Positions 34,900 to 43,633 of a stretch of 64,000 nucleotides of DNA are shown piece after piece. How positions within the stretch are numbered: the stretch's first letter is position 1; each line of letters opens with the position of its first letter. The DNA is taken from assembly GCA_052061695.1 (NCBI GenBank), contig JBPZEY010000003.1; one strand, 5' to 3'. This DNA comes from Alkalicoccus luteus. GTDB lineage: Bacteria; Bacillota; Bacilli; Bacillales; Salisediminibacteriaceae. The notes beneath the pieces were generated by a model that was given only the letters and a program-made list of their open reading frames with translations, ran no database searches and was not told where the DNA came from. The position numbers and the translations under genes were made by a program.

Positions 34900-35379
34900 T
34901 TGACTGTTTTATACATCACCGGTCTTTCCGGTTCAGGTACATCTACTTTATTGGAAGAGCTGAAACGAGAAGGCATGGAAACCGTTGATTTAGATGAAGG
35001 CTTTACAGAGCAGGTGCCAATGGCTGGGGGCGGTTACGAATGGCTTCTCATCGAGGAAAAAGTAGCGGCGCTTTTAGCTGCTGAACGCAGCACCCCTTTA
35101 ATCATGGCAGGCTGCTGTCGCAATCAAGGTAAATTCGCAGATCAGGTCGATGCTGTCGTTCTGCTGAGAGCGAAGCCTGATATTATGTTGAAACGAGTTG
35201 CTGAACGAACGACCAACCCTTACGGCAAAACGCCGGAGGAGCGCGAGGAGATCCTTCATAACTGGGAGCATGTTTTGCCCCTGCTGGAGAAAAGCGCTGA
35301 TCTTATCATTGATACAGATGACCTTTCGCCGGCTGACGTTCGCTCCGTTATCCTGCACACCTTTCTGCCATCGTCCTGA
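34900..35379 (+). CDS. P-loop nucleotide kinase-like protein
   Basis: 159 residues from a TTG at 34900, chosen for the GGAGG box 8 nt upstream; an in-frame ATG at 34858 lacks one. The Walker A motif is GLSGSGTST near residue 8, then the DLDEGF region and the lid-like RVAERTTNPYGKTPEEREEI with conserved arginines, as in small AAA/shikimate-kinase-like phosphotransferases. LIIDTDDLSPADV closes the fold. The phosphate acceptor is unknown. Confidence 0.75.
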   Translation: MTVLYITGLSGSGTSTLLEELKREGMETVDLDEGFTEQVPMAGGGYEWLLIEEKVAALLAAERSTPLIMAGCCRNQGKFADQVDAVVLLRAKPDIMLKRVAERTTNPYGKTPEEREEILHNWEHVLPLLEKSADLIIDTDDLSPADVRSVILHTFLPSS

Positions 35380-35483
35380 TTCATATCGGTACCAGCTAAC
35401 CGGTTGGCATTAAATGGATTCGGGTATGGAAGATTAACGGCTATCGCTGCGCTCATTCTCTAAAAACGAGTAGAGGAGATGCG

Positions 35484-36770
35484 ATGATGAAACGGTTCAA
35501 TTTGGCTTTTTCCGGCGGTGGGTTTCGTGCAGCTTTCTTTTGTTTAGGCGCGTACAGTCGCTTTGTTGAGCTCGGCGTGCACGAATTTGTTTCGAAAATC
35601 AGCTCGGTTTCCGGTGGCAGCATCACAGCGGCAGTGATTATGAAGGAGCTTCGCCACGGATCGTTTACGAACCTGGATGATTTCAAGGAACGGGTAGAGG
35701 TTCCGCTGAGGGAGTTTGGCAGGCGCGGATTTCGCAACCATGTGATCCGAAACGCACTGCTTCCGCCAAGAAGACCGCTCCGCCCTGTGCTGCCACGTGC
35801 AAGGTTCAGCAGCCTGTCCCCGATCACATTGGACAACGAGCTGTTTCGTTCCCTGATGCGCGATGAAGACATCGTTTCCGGAATCACGCTTGACCAGCTG
35901 CCGGATTCGCCGGAATGGGAGTGCAATGCCACCAACCTGCATACATTGAAGCGGCTTTCATTCAGTAAACAAGGCATCACGGATGAAGTATTTGGCTACA
36001 GCCCGGACGTTGCAGACATTTCGGTAGCGGCTGCCGTCGCTGCCTCTGCTGCGTTTCCATTCATGTTTGAACCAGTCCGCTTTGATGTGTCAAAGCGGTC
36101 GTTTTCGAACATGGATCAGTCGTATTCGTTTTTCCTGCTGTCAGACGGCGGAGTGTACGACAATCTCGGATCTGAGGCGTTTCTGTCCGAGGCATCCAAC
36201 GAAAAGGATGAGCCGGTCCCTTACCTCATTCTCGATGCGTCCGCCAGAAAAGCTGCCTGGAGCCCAAAAGAGCGGCGCTGGTGGGGGAAGCGGCAGTGGC
36301 GCATTTTGAGCGTCAGCATGGATCAGGTCGCCGAGCTTCGAAAAAAACTGATCCGTGGTCACGATTCCCTTGGCGTGCAGCTTGTGAACGTTGAAACGAT
36401 GCAGCAAAATATCGAGTTTCAAACAACGTATTGGAATGCCCACTGGGAGAAAAAAGGGCTCGATCGCCGTTTAAAGCTGCCGAACTATCAGACGGAATTC
36501 GAACAAATTGAGCACATGCTCGCAAACGTACGGACCGATCTCGATGCCTTCAGCGAGATTGAAATCGGCATGCTCATGTGGGCCGGAGCGATGCGGGCCG
36601 ATCTTGGCTGCCGAATCTTGTTTTCACCAGAAGAATTAACGTCGCTGCCAGGTTACAGGCCCCGCCACGAAGCACCTTCCCCGTGGGATTACCTGCGGGA
36701 GGACGAGACGGTCCTTTCAATTAAGAACGGATTAAAGAAATCCCACAAGCGCCGGCTTACCCGCAAGTAA
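35484..36770 (+). CDS. patatin-like phospholipase
   Basis: 428 residues with a GAGGAGATG box. Patatin features: the oxyanion loop FSGGGFRAAFFCLGAY at the N-terminus, the nucleophile region ISSVSGGSITAAV (Ser in G-x-S-x-G-like VSGGS), and the DGGVYDNLGSEAF motif carrying the catalytic Asp (~residue 220). The C-terminal third is helical and specific to this subgroup. Predicted to hydrolyse lipid acyl groups. No signal peptide. Followed by its own terminator. Confidence 0.85.
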   Translation: MMKRFNLAFSGGGFRAAFFCLGAYSRFVELGVHEFVSKISSVSGGSITAAVIMKELRHGSFTNLDDFKERVEVPLREFGRRGFRNHVIRNALLPPRRPLRPVLPRARFSSLSPITLDNELFRSLMRDEDIVSGITLDQLPDSPEWECNATNLHTLKRLSFSKQGITDEVFGYSPDVADISVAAAVAASAAFPFMFEPVRFDVSKRSFSNMDQSYSFFLLSDGGVYDNLGSEAFLSEASNEKDEPVPYLILDASARKAAWSPKERRWWGKRQWRILSVSMDQVAELRKKLIRGHDSLGVQLVNVETMQQNIEFQTTYWNAHWEKKGLDRRLKLPNYQTEFEQIEHMLANVRTDLDAFSEIEIGMLMWAGAMRADLGCRILFSPEELTSLPGYRPRHEAPSPWDYLREDETVLSIKNGLKKSHKRRLTRK

Positions 36771-36788
36771 TCTGGCATGCAAAAGAAG

Positions 36789-36816
36789 GCTCTATCTGTT
36801 TTCGGATAGAGCTTTT
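36789..36816 (+). terminator. Rho-independent terminator
   Basis: GCTCTATC/GATAGAGC with an 8-nt loop and TTTTC tail, 18 nt after the patatin gene. Confidence 0.75.
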
Positions 36817-36920
36817 CGCTGTAGGATGCCCCCCTGCTTTCGACTTTCAATATAGTAAATAATGGTTAATGAGTGTAAATGAGGGAAAAGAAAACCAGAC
36901 ACATTTTTCTAGGAGGCATG

Positions 36921-37745
36921 ATGGAGAGAAAACCGAAGTCAGTCAAAACTTTAGTAAAGGAAACCTTTCAACAAATGAAGCAGCCCGGCACATGGCTGCC
37001 GGCATTTGTCGCACTTGTCGTCGTAACGCTGCCTGTGTGGATTTTTCTCCTCGTATCCAATCAGCCGATCTTTCTTGGAGAAGGCCGGCAATTTTCATTT
37101 GGGGAATTGATGCAGACAGGGGGCGCAAATGAGCACCCTTACCGTGCAGGCGGCGGAGTGTTAACGTTGCTGGAGCAGATTACCTACTTTGTGCTTCTCC
37201 CGGGTATTTATGCCTTCCTCATCTTAAGGCTGCTGTTTCCTGCAAAGGAATCGAAACAGCTGTGGAAAACGTCAGGGAAACGTATTTTGCCGCTGTTAAT
37301 TGCGAACCTCATCCTCGGCATTATCGCCTTTGTCGTACTAATGGTACCACTCGTTCTTGGCATGGCCGGCGGTCCGTTTGTTTCGTTAGTGATGCTGGTG
37401 TTCGCCCTGATTCTTTTAACCGCACTGTTGATCAGGCTCAGCTTTTTCTTTGCGCTGATTACTGTGAGCGGAGAAACACCTCACTTCAGTCCGGCCTGGC
37501 ATCTGATGACCGGACATACCGGGAAAGCCTTTCTCTTCCTGCTTTCGCTAGGTGTGCCGGGATTTGCGCTCGTATTCGGCATCGAACTCGTTATTCTCTC
37601 GATCCTCGGATACAGCGTGGCAGCGGAAATCATCGCTACGCTGCTCAATTTCCTGTTCTGGATTGTGCTTTTAACAGGCTACACCATGCTTTTCCGCAAC
37701 ATCTATACGTGGGAGGAAGAAAAAAAACCAGAGCTTGCCATGTAA
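36921..37745 (+). CDS. six-helix membrane protein, tandem copy 1
   Basis: 274 residues; an AGGAGG box sits close to the double ATG at 36918/36921. A hydrophilic start (ERKPKSVKTLVKETFQQMKQ) precedes about six helices. An extracellular loop with ELMQTGGANEHPYRAGGG and a MTGHTGKAFLFLLSLGVPG segment are shared with the next gene. Similar proteins may be envelope components, but no activity is known. Terminators separate the two copies, so each is its own unit. Confidence 0.7.
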   Translation: MERKPKSVKTLVKETFQQMKQPGTWLPAFVALVVVTLPVWIFLLVSNQPIFLGEGRQFSFGELMQTGGANEHPYRAGGGVLTLLEQITYFVLLPGIYAFLILRLLFPAKESKQLWKTSGKRILPLLIANLILGIIAFVVLMVPLVLGMAGGPFVSLVMLVFALILLTALLIRLSFFFALITVSGETPHFSPAWHLMTGHTGKAFLFLLSLGVPGFALVFGIELVILSILGYSVAAEIIATLLNFLFWIVLLTGYTMLFRNIYTWEEEKKPELAM

Positions 37746-37747
37746 TG

Positions 37748-37783
37748 GAAACCGGGCTTTTCAAGCAGAAGCCCGGTTTCTTT
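37748..37783 (+). terminator. Rho-independent terminator
   Basis: A 12-bp perfect stem GAAACCGGGCTT/AAGCCCGGTTTC with a 9-nt loop and TTTG tail. Confidence 0.8.
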
Positions 37784-37826
37784 GAGTTCACTACAACCAC
37801 AAATTGTATGGGGAGGAGTGACCGGC

Positions 37827-38648
37827 ATGCCTAAGCTGCTATCTGTCAGTGAATTAATTACCGAAACGTTCCGCTACATCAAACAGCCGGGATGGTGGGC
37901 TCCCACTTTTTTGGCGCTGATTGCGGTATCGCTGCCTGTATGGATCTTTCTTCTAATTTCGGATCAGCCTTTTCTCTATGGTGAAGGGCGCGAACTGTCC
38001 TTAGGAGAATTGAATCAAACCGGCGGGGCGAACGATCATCCTTTCCGCGGCGGCGGTGATACGCTGGTCCTTCTGGAACAAATCTTCTATTTCGCAGTCA
38101 TACCAGGGATTTATGCCTTCCTTTTATTAAAACTGCTGTTCCCTGAACAAGAGACGAAGCAGCTGTTGAAAACAGCCGTGAAACGTATTCCCCTGCTTCT
38201 TTTTGCCAACGTCTTATTTGGACTTGCGCTGGGGGCCTTCATCATAGTGCCTGTCTTTTTTAGTCTCGCAGCCGGTCCCGTGATCGCACTCATTCTGCTC
38301 ACTGTAACGTTTCTCTTCGCGTTAATCGGATTCGTCCGGTACAGCTTCTATTTTATTTTTATCGTGCTTACGGGTTCCGCTCCGCAGTTTAATCCGGCTT
38401 ACCATTTAATGTCCGGCCACACCGGTAAAGCGTTACTGTTTTTCATCGTCTTAGGCGTGCCAGGTTACGTGATATTCTTCGGAAGCGAGCTGATCATTCT
38501 CTCCATCTTCGGTTACAGCATCCTGGCGGAAATACTGTCCATTATCTTCCTTTCGTTCCTTTCACTTGTTTTGATGACGGGATACGCCGTCCTATTTCGA
38601 AACGTGTACCGCTTGGAGGAAGAGAAGGAACCAGAGCTTGAAGTATAG
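37827..38648 (+). CDS. six-helix membrane protein, tandem copy 2
   Basis: 273 residues from the ATG at 37827 (GGGGAGGAG box). Aligns along its whole length with the preceding gene: LITETFRYIKQPGWWAPTFL, GELNQTGGANDHPFRGGGD, YHLMSGHTGKALLFFIVLGV and the EEEKEPELEV end. The pair is a tandem duplication that has diverged moderately. Function unknown; possibly a hetero-oligomer. Confidence 0.7.
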   Translation: MPKLLSVSELITETFRYIKQPGWWAPTFLALIAVSLPVWIFLLISDQPFLYGEGRELSLGELNQTGGANDHPFRGGGDTLVLLEQIFYFAVIPGIYAFLLLKLLFPEQETKQLLKTAVKRIPLLLFANVLFGLALGAFIIVPVFFSLAAGPVIALILLTVTFLFALIGFVRYSFYFIFIVLTGSAPQFNPAYHLMSGHTGKALLFFIVLGVPGYVIFFGSELIILSIFGYSILAEILSIIFLSFLSLVLMTGYAVLFRNVYRLEEEKEPELEV

Positions 38649-38657
38649 CGACACGGA

Positions 38658-38690
38658 ACGGGTCTTCCAAATGTGGAAGGTCCGTTTTTC
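38658..38690 (+). terminator. Rho-independent terminator
   Basis: An 11-bp stem with two G-T pairs and a 6-nt loop is followed by TTTTTC, ten nt after copy 2. Confidence 0.8.
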
Positions 38691-38800
38691 ATGATTCTCT
38701 TTTAGGATTGGAATCACTAATAACGGGAATGAACGTAGTAACGAAAGTCAGCTTCCATTTCAATTGACATCATGAGTGTGCTTCTTAGGGGGAACATGCA

Positions 38801-39007
38801 ATGGAAATCCTCGCGGTTATTTTGATCAGCTCTGCTTTAGTTATTATGGGTATTCTTGTCGCAAATATTACGATTTTTACTCATATTGACAAAAACAGCC
38901 GCTCTGAGTATGAAAAGAATCAGGCCCGCGACCGGGTGTATATGCTGATCGGTCTGCTATTGTTTATTTTCACGATAAGCTATGGAATCCGTGTTTTCAG
39001 TGGGTAA
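38801..39007 (+). CDS. small two-helix membrane protein
   Basis: 68 residues. The N-terminal helix (MEILAVILISSALVIMGILV) and C-terminal helix (VYMLIGLLLFIFTISYGIRV) flank a charged linker KNSRSEYEKNQARDR. It lies 34 nt before the DJ-1/PfpI gene and probably shares its transcript. No family is recognised. Confidence 0.6.
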   Translation: MEILAVILISSALVIMGILVANITIFTHIDKNSRSEYEKNQARDRVYMLIGLLLFIFTISYGIRVFSG

Positions 39008-39041
39008 TGTAATTATGTTCATCCTATACAAGGAGGCGTGC

Positions 39042-39632
39042 ATGATGAAAACAGCGTTGTTTCTCGTATTGGATCAATACGCAGATTGGGAAGGTGCTTA
39101 TTTGGCTTCGATGCTGAATGAGGATGCAGAGTGGCAGGTGAAGACGGTATCTGTTAAGCATTCAGTAACATCCATTGGCGGATTTACGACGCTCGTTGAT
39201 TACCTCGCCGGCGCTGAACCAGAGGACTACCACCTGCTGGTCATGGTAGGCGGCGACAGCTGGCATGAGGACTGGCCGGAGCTGACACAGTTCGTGAAGC
39301 AGGCGTTTAACGATGGCATTCCAGTCGGCGCGATTTGCGGAGCAGTCGATTATTTGGCGAGAAAAGGGTTCTTGAACGACGTCGATCATACGGGGAATGA
39401 CGTGTCTAATTGGGCGGACTACCGGAACTATGAGCCGTCCGGTTCTTTTCTTCACGAGCAGGCCGTTCAGGACGGACGTGTCGTGACAGCAAACGGGACG
39501 GCTCCGGTGGCATTTACGCATCTCGTCCTGGAAATGATCGACTTCGCTCCGCCCGAAAAATTAGGAAAAGACATGTTTATGATCCAATACGGCATGTACC
39601 GCTTTATGGAGATGTATGGCGGCGATGAGTGA
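39042..39632 (+). CDS. DJ-1/PfpI family protein (glutamine amidotransferase-like)
   Basis: 196 residues from the double ATG at 39042/39045, with an AAGGAGG box. The class I amidotransferase-like fold is plain: ALFLVLDQYADWEGAYLASM, LLVMVGGDSWHED, and the nucleophile elbow IPVGAICGAVDYLARKGFL with the reactive Cys near residue 104. VVTANGTAPVAFTHLVLEMI completes the core. Related proteins (YdeA/YoaZ group) are linked to stress protection or protein repair. The substrate is not known. Confidence 0.8.
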   Translation: MMKTALFLVLDQYADWEGAYLASMLNEDAEWQVKTVSVKHSVTSIGGFTTLVDYLAGAEPEDYHLLVMVGGDSWHEDWPELTQFVKQAFNDGIPVGAICGAVDYLARKGFLNDVDHTGNDVSNWADYRNYEPSGSFLHEQAVQDGRVVTANGTAPVAFTHLVLEMIDFAPPEKLGKDMFMIQYGMYRFMEMYGGDE

Positions 39633-39785
39633 TCAGCGGTCGCGATACACGACCATCGCTGCTATGTAAAACAGCGTCGCTGAAAACTTGATGTCCACTA
39701 TGTCGATCCGACTATCTTCGAGAAACACATTGATTCGTTTATCCAGCTGTCTGCTGCTTAGTGCGTAAAATGATTTGACCCTCAT
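39633..39785 (-). CDS. Cse60-like sporulation peptide
   Basis: 50 residues with an AAGGAG box at 9 nt. The text RVKSFYALSSRQLDKRINVFL then VDIKFSATLFYIAAMVVYRD matches Cse60 (DUF2758) of B. subtilis, which is made in the mother cell under SigE: a small protein with an INxFL helix and a VDIKFS-strand end. It begins 21 nt after a small membrane-protein gene on the same strand. Its stop abuts that of the converging PfpI-like gene. Confidence 0.6.
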   Translation of the reverse strand: MRVKSFYALSSRQLDKRINVFLEDSRIDIVDIKFSATLFYIAAMVVYRDR

Positions 39786-39805
39786 AAGTAATGACTCCTT
39801 TTACA

Positions 39806-39967
39806 TTAATGATAATCTCGTTTGGACGAATTATAAAAGTACGCGGCCAGCAGCAGGGATACGACCCCTGCACCAAGGCTGAACTCTGCCGGTACGACGA
39901 TGGCCAGCAGGAAAAAAACGATCGCAGCAGCTATCATGACAAATGCTAATATTCGCTGTACATTCAT
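39806..39967 (-). CDS. small two-helix membrane protein
   Basis: 53 residues with a TAGGAGG box 5 nt before the ATG. Two helices (MNVQRILAFVMIAAAIVFFL and LGAGVVSLLLAAYFY) with a short loop and a polar end SSKRDYH. It heads a two-gene unit with the Cse60-like peptide, so sporulation-phase expression is possible. Confidence 0.55.
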   Translation of the reverse strand: MNVQRILAFVMIAAAIVFFLLAIVVPAEFSLGAGVVSLLLAAYFYNSSKRDYH

Positions 39968-40119
39968 CGGATCCTCCTATTAGTGAGTAAGGCGTGGAGC
40001 TTGTCTTGACAGTATTCCACATGACTATTTCCATTTTTGGAAAAATGATTCGAAAGCCCTTTCACGAAGCCCCTGCTATTCGCTATAGTAATACGTAATA
40101 CGTACCCTCGAGGTGAAGC

Positions 40120-40344
40120 ATGTATACCCATCAATTTCATGATTATGTTGACAAGCAGAATAGGCAGCTCAAGCTGAAGTGGCGCGTAATGGAATTCAAA
40201 GAAGAAGCCGTCGGAACACTTTGCCTGGACGTCTATCAGGACAACTGCCTTCAAAAACGCTTTGACTCATACGCTGAGGCATTTAACTACCTGGAAAACG
40301 CAGGCGCTTTTTTGACCGTCTTCCGAAAATCACCGTTTTGTTAA
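40120..40344 (+). CDS. small hypothetical protein
   Basis: 74 residues with a GAGGTG box. A soluble, mixed alpha/beta text (HQFHDYVDKQNRQLKLKWRV, later LDVYQDNCLQKRFDSYAEAF). No family is recognised. A strong terminator follows directly. Confidence 0.6.
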   Translation: MYTHQFHDYVDKQNRQLKLKWRVMEFKEEAVGTLCLDVYQDNCLQKRFDSYAEAFNYLENAGAFLTVFRKSPFC

Positions 40345-40349
40345 GTGAG

Positions 40350-40378
40350 AGCCAGCCGGGAGCACCGGCTGGTTTTTT
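40350..40378 (+). terminator. Rho-independent terminator
   Basis: A 10-bp stem AGCCAGCCGG/CCGGCTGGTT with a 5-nt loop and a T6 run. Confidence 0.85.
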
Positions 40379-40388
40379 ATATTCCTCG

Positions 40389-41240
40389 CTAATCATTTAT
40401 TCTCAGATTTGTGTTGCGATCCGGGTTATGTTCGTCCATCCATTTTTTCACTTCCGGAAGCAGCCACCCTTCCGCATCTTTTAAGATAGTTAACAACTCG
40501 TCTCTGTCAGCAGTTGGTGAAATAGCATAACTCAGCATCAGTCGCATTTTCTCCTGTAAAGTAGGATAATGCTCACTGAACAGTAGATAAGCGGGATACA
40601 AGTCACGTGAAAAGCGCTGAGCTTCTACTGTTTTGAGAGCCATGCCAGCTCGAACGATGATTTTCATGATCCAGCTGCAGCAGTCCAACATGTCCTCAGG
40701 ATCATCTTCATTGTTAACAATATCCTGCTTAGCGCTTGCTAAGTGGCTTTCTACATAAAGGAGGTGAGCGTTTGCGAGAGCTCTGCTAATCCTAAACGGC
40801 GGCAGCTTTGGTTTTATGTGTTCTCCATACATACACACGCTTTGCGTTGAAATCATGAACGCCATCATGGAAAACTTTTGGCCGCCTGTTACATCTTCAG
40901 CTGTCACCGAGTTTAGTTCCATTCCGTTTAATACGTCATGCCCTTCAGCTATCTCCGATAACGATTTATCCAAAGCAGCCTCCACTTGATTTGTGATTGG
41001 TTTTTTTGTTATTAGAATCATGTCCAGGTCAGATACGTACTTGATTGCTTGTCCTTTTGGCACAGATCCTCGGAGATAGATGCTCTGTAAGTGATCTTTC
41101 ACATGTAAAATACATGCATCAACGGCCTCTTCAATACCCTTCCAATAATGCATATCAATGTAAGAGGCACTTGTTTCGTTTATGATAAAACCATCTTGAT
41201 CAACTTTGGCAAACTTGCCAATAGGCTTAATGATCGACAC
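40389..41240 (-). CDS. nucleotidyltransferase-fold protein
   Basis: 283 residues. The minimal nucleotidyltransferase signature is at residues ~57-76: IYLRGSVPKGQAIKYVSDLDM (G-S-x10-S-D-x-D), with LNSVTAED supplying a likely third acidic residue. The C-terminal half is helical, with LLYVESHLASAKQDIVN and WIMKIIVRAGMAL, as in aminoglycoside- or lincosamide-type transferases. It overlaps the upstream GNAT gene by 14 nt. The substrate is unknown. Confidence 0.75.
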   Translation of the reverse strand: MSIIKPIGKFAKVDQDGFIINETSASYIDMHYWKGIEEAVDACILHVKDHLQSIYLRGSVPKGQAIKYVSDLDMILITKKPITNQVEAALDKSLSEIAEGHDVLNGMELNSVTAEDVTGGQKFSMMAFMISTQSVCMYGEHIKPKLPPFRISRALANAHLLYVESHLASAKQDIVNNEDDPEDMLDCCSWIMKIIVRAGMALKTVEAQRFSRDLYPAYLLFSEHYPTLQEKMRLMLSYAISPTADRDELLTILKDAEGWLLPEVKKWMDEHNPDRNTNLRIND

Positions 41241-41748
41241 TGGCGCTTGCTCCTGAATCCTGGTTCACCTCCAACACCATCTCCACTGTTTTTAAAACGT
41301 GACCATCAATCGGGTCGTCGTACTCTCTTACAAACGTAAACCCTTTTGCATCATAAAATGCTTTTCCTGATCTGTTGTCTTTTTCAACTTCTACATAAAG
41401 CTCCTGAAGCTCCGGTAAAGCGCTGATCGCGGCATCTAAGAGCTTTGTGCCAATGCCGTTTCCCTGTACTTCCGGAAGAAGGTAGATTGCACCAAGCATG
41501 GCTTTTCCCTCATTGTTGACGTAGGTTGTGTTTATGAAACCAACGACGCGGCTCTCCTCTTCTGCTACGTAAAGTCTTGATCTTTCGAGACGCAGCTCCA
41601 TTCGCTCCGTGCTGTAGGCTGCCTGTAAAAACCTTTCCTGCGAGGCCTCTGGAATAATGCCTTCGTATGTATCCTTCCACGAACGTGCAGCGACTTCCTG
41701 CACAGACGGGATATCTTCTGACGTCATTGGTCGAACATGATGACTCAT
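41227..41748 (-). CDS. GNAT family N-acetyltransferase
   Basis: 173 residues. Typical GNAT text: HHVRPMTSEDIPSVQEVAARSWKDTYEGIIPE, LGAIYLLPEVQGNGIGTKLL (motif A) and YVEVEKDNRSGKAFYDAKGF. It overlaps genes on both sides (ATGA overlap with the acetyltransferase upstream and 14 nt with the nucleotidyltransferase), so the three form one translationally coupled operon. Substrate unknown. Confidence 0.85.
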   Translation of the reverse strand: MSHHVRPMTSEDIPSVQEVAARSWKDTYEGIIPEASQERFLQAAYSTERMELRLERSRLYVAEEESRVVGFINTTYVNNEGKAMLGAIYLLPEVQGNGIGTKLLDAAISALPELQELYVEVEKDNRSGKAFYDAKGFTFVREYDDPIDGHVLKTVEMVLEVNQDSGASASVDH

Positions 41749-42209
41749 GCTTCTCCCTCCAGCTTCTTTTCCATTATCATATTTGTCACGTCATATCCGG
41801 CGGACTGATACAGCTGTACTGCACGCTTGTTGTGTGCAAATACGTGAAGACCTAACACGGTGATGCCGATTCGCCGGGCCTCCCGCTCAGCCTCTTTAAG
41901 CAGCAGTCTGCCATACCCTCTGCCACGAAATGCTTAGTCAATCAGCACATCGTAAATGAAGCCCTTGCTGTTTTCCTGCGCCGCAAACCAGATCATGCCG
42001 ATTGTATTCCCATCGACGACAGCTTCATATAAATACTGTCCTCCTGAATCCACGCCATCCGGCAATAGGTGCTCATAGGATTCTTTCGCGTTCGCCTCCG
42101 CATCTTCCTCCCGCCAATTGCCAGCTTTTACTTTTTCAGCGGCGTACAATCTCAGTGCCGTTTGCAAATATGTACGAAAATAAGCCTCTGTCATCGGAAT
42201 GAGCTTCAT
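41745..42209 (-). pseudogene. GNAT acetyltransferase with in-frame stop
   Basis: The ATG at 42209 with a GGGAGG box starts MKLIPMTEAYFRTYLQTALR. The frame reaches GFIYDVLID and hits TAA at 41934-41936. It then continues without a shift through AFRGRGYGRLLLKEAE (motif A) and AHNKRAVQLYQSAGY to its natural stop, which overlaps the next start. Glu (GAA to TAA) is the likely lost codon. All other features of a 154-residue GNAT are intact, so the mutation is recent or a read error. Confidence 0.8.
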
Positions 42210-42437
42210 CCTGAGCGCCTCCCTTTTGCATTTCTTTCTATATGAGTGTCTCCCTAAATTAGAGTATGACACATCCTCTCAAAAACGACACCTCGCTTTT
42301 CTCATACAGTCTTACTTGTTGTTCCAATCAAAACACTTCATTTGCTTCAGTGGCACTGCACGTTTCTATTACGACTGGACGAACAAAAAGAAGCCTCCGG
42401 CGCACAGCCGAAAGCTTCTTTTCAAGTATGGTGTTTT

Positions 42438-43628
42438 TTAATGCTGCGCTGCCGGCTGTTCTGCAAACGGGTTTGGCAGCGTGGACCAGTCTGACTGAAA
42501 CTCTTCTGCTGTTAACAGACACTGATCCAGTTCGTTCTCGATGACCTCGCGGTTCAGGCTGATGCCAATCACGACGAGCTCTGTTTTGCGGTCGCCGAAT
42601 TCCGGGTCCCACTCGTTTCGCAGCTGCTCATTCGCTTCGAGATACTGCTTTTGCTCCGTGTGCGGGAGCCCTCCGATCCAATACGCAATCGGGTTCAGTG
42701 AGATGGACGGGCCAGCCTGAGAGAGCATCAGCGCAACGTGATTGTGGCTCGCACACCAAATCACTCCTTTTGCCCGGACGACTGCTTTCGGCATCGCACC
42801 GAGCCAGGCAGCAAGCCTCCCGGAGTGAAACGGCATTCGTCTGCGGTAGACAAAGCTTGCAATACCGTATTCTTCTGTTTCCGGCGTATGTTCCGGCGCT
42901 TCAAGTTCTTTGATCCATCCGGCTGACTGACTCGCATGATCGAAATCAAAGCGTGTTTGATTGAGTACCTCTTTAGCCTGTATCTTCCCGTAATTCGTGC
43001 GGATAACGTCTGCTTCCGGCTGCAGCTTGCGCATCACCTTCTCCATCGCCTCCAGCTGGCCGGCTTCGATCATATCCGTTTTATTTAAGACGAGCACGTT
43101 GCAAAATTCAATCTGATCAATAAGCAGATCAACTACCTCACGACGATCGTCCTCTCCAAGTGCTTCTCCCCGGTCAAGCAGCGAGTCACCGGATTCGTAG
43201 TCGTGCCAGAACCGGTAGGCATCGACGACTGTAACCATGTTGTTAATGTAGCAAAAGCGCGTTAAGTCAATTCCGGTTTCTTCATCGATATATGAAAACG
43301 TCTGCGCGACTGGTACCGGTTCACTGATACCCGTTGATTCGATGACGATATGGTCGATATCTCCTTGTTTTACGAGATTTTCGACTTCTACAAGCAGGTC
43401 CTCCCGCAGCGTGCAGCAAATACAGCCGTTCGACATTTCCACGAGCTTTTCTTCTGTTCGCTTAAATCCGCCTTTTTCTACAAGATCTGCATCTACGTTG
43501 ACTTCACTCATATCATTTACGATAACAGCGATGCGAATGCCTTCGCGGTTTTGCAGCAGGTGATTCAGCATCGTGGTTTTTCCTGCTCCAAGGTAGCCAC
43601 TCAACACAGTTACTGGTATTTTTTCCAT
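42438..43628 (-). CDS. COG0523 GTPase, YciC/ZagA-type zinc metallochaperone
   Basis: 396 residues from the ATG at 43628 (GAGAGG box at 9 nt); an earlier ATG at 43637 overlaps the upstream stop. G1 motif GYLGAGKTTMLN, the CxCC metal motif SNGCICCTLRED, the ESTGISEPVPVA switch and NKTD (LVLNKTDMI). The C-terminal CobW_C domain (GIASFVYRRRMPFHSGRLAA) is of the long YciC form. These GTPases deliver zinc to client enzymes during zinc shortage. It overlaps the second COG0523 gene; both lie behind a Zur box. Confidence 0.85.
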   Translation of the reverse strand: MEKIPVTVLSGYLGAGKTTMLNHLLQNREGIRIAVIVNDMSEVNVDADLVEKGGFKRTEEKLVEMSNGCICCTLREDLLVEVENLVKQGDIDHIVIESTGISEPVPVAQTFSYIDEETGIDLTRFCYINNMVTVVDAYRFWHDYESGDSLLDRGEALGEDDRREVVDLLIDQIEFCNVLVLNKTDMIEAGQLEAMEKVMRKLQPEADVIRTNYGKIQAKEVLNQTRFDFDHASQSAGWIKELEAPEHTPETEEYGIASFVYRRRMPFHSGRLAAWLGAMPKAVVRAKGVIWCASHNHVALMLSQAGPSISLNPIAYWIGGLPHTEQKQYLEANEQLRNEWDPEFGDRKTELVVIGISLNREVIENELDQCLLTAEEFQSDWSTLPNPFAEQPAAQH

Positions 43629-43633
43629 TCCAC

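Noticed and set aside
35544..35942. Antisense frame inside the patatin-like gene
   Set aside because: It is a composition shadow of a well-supported gene on the other strand.
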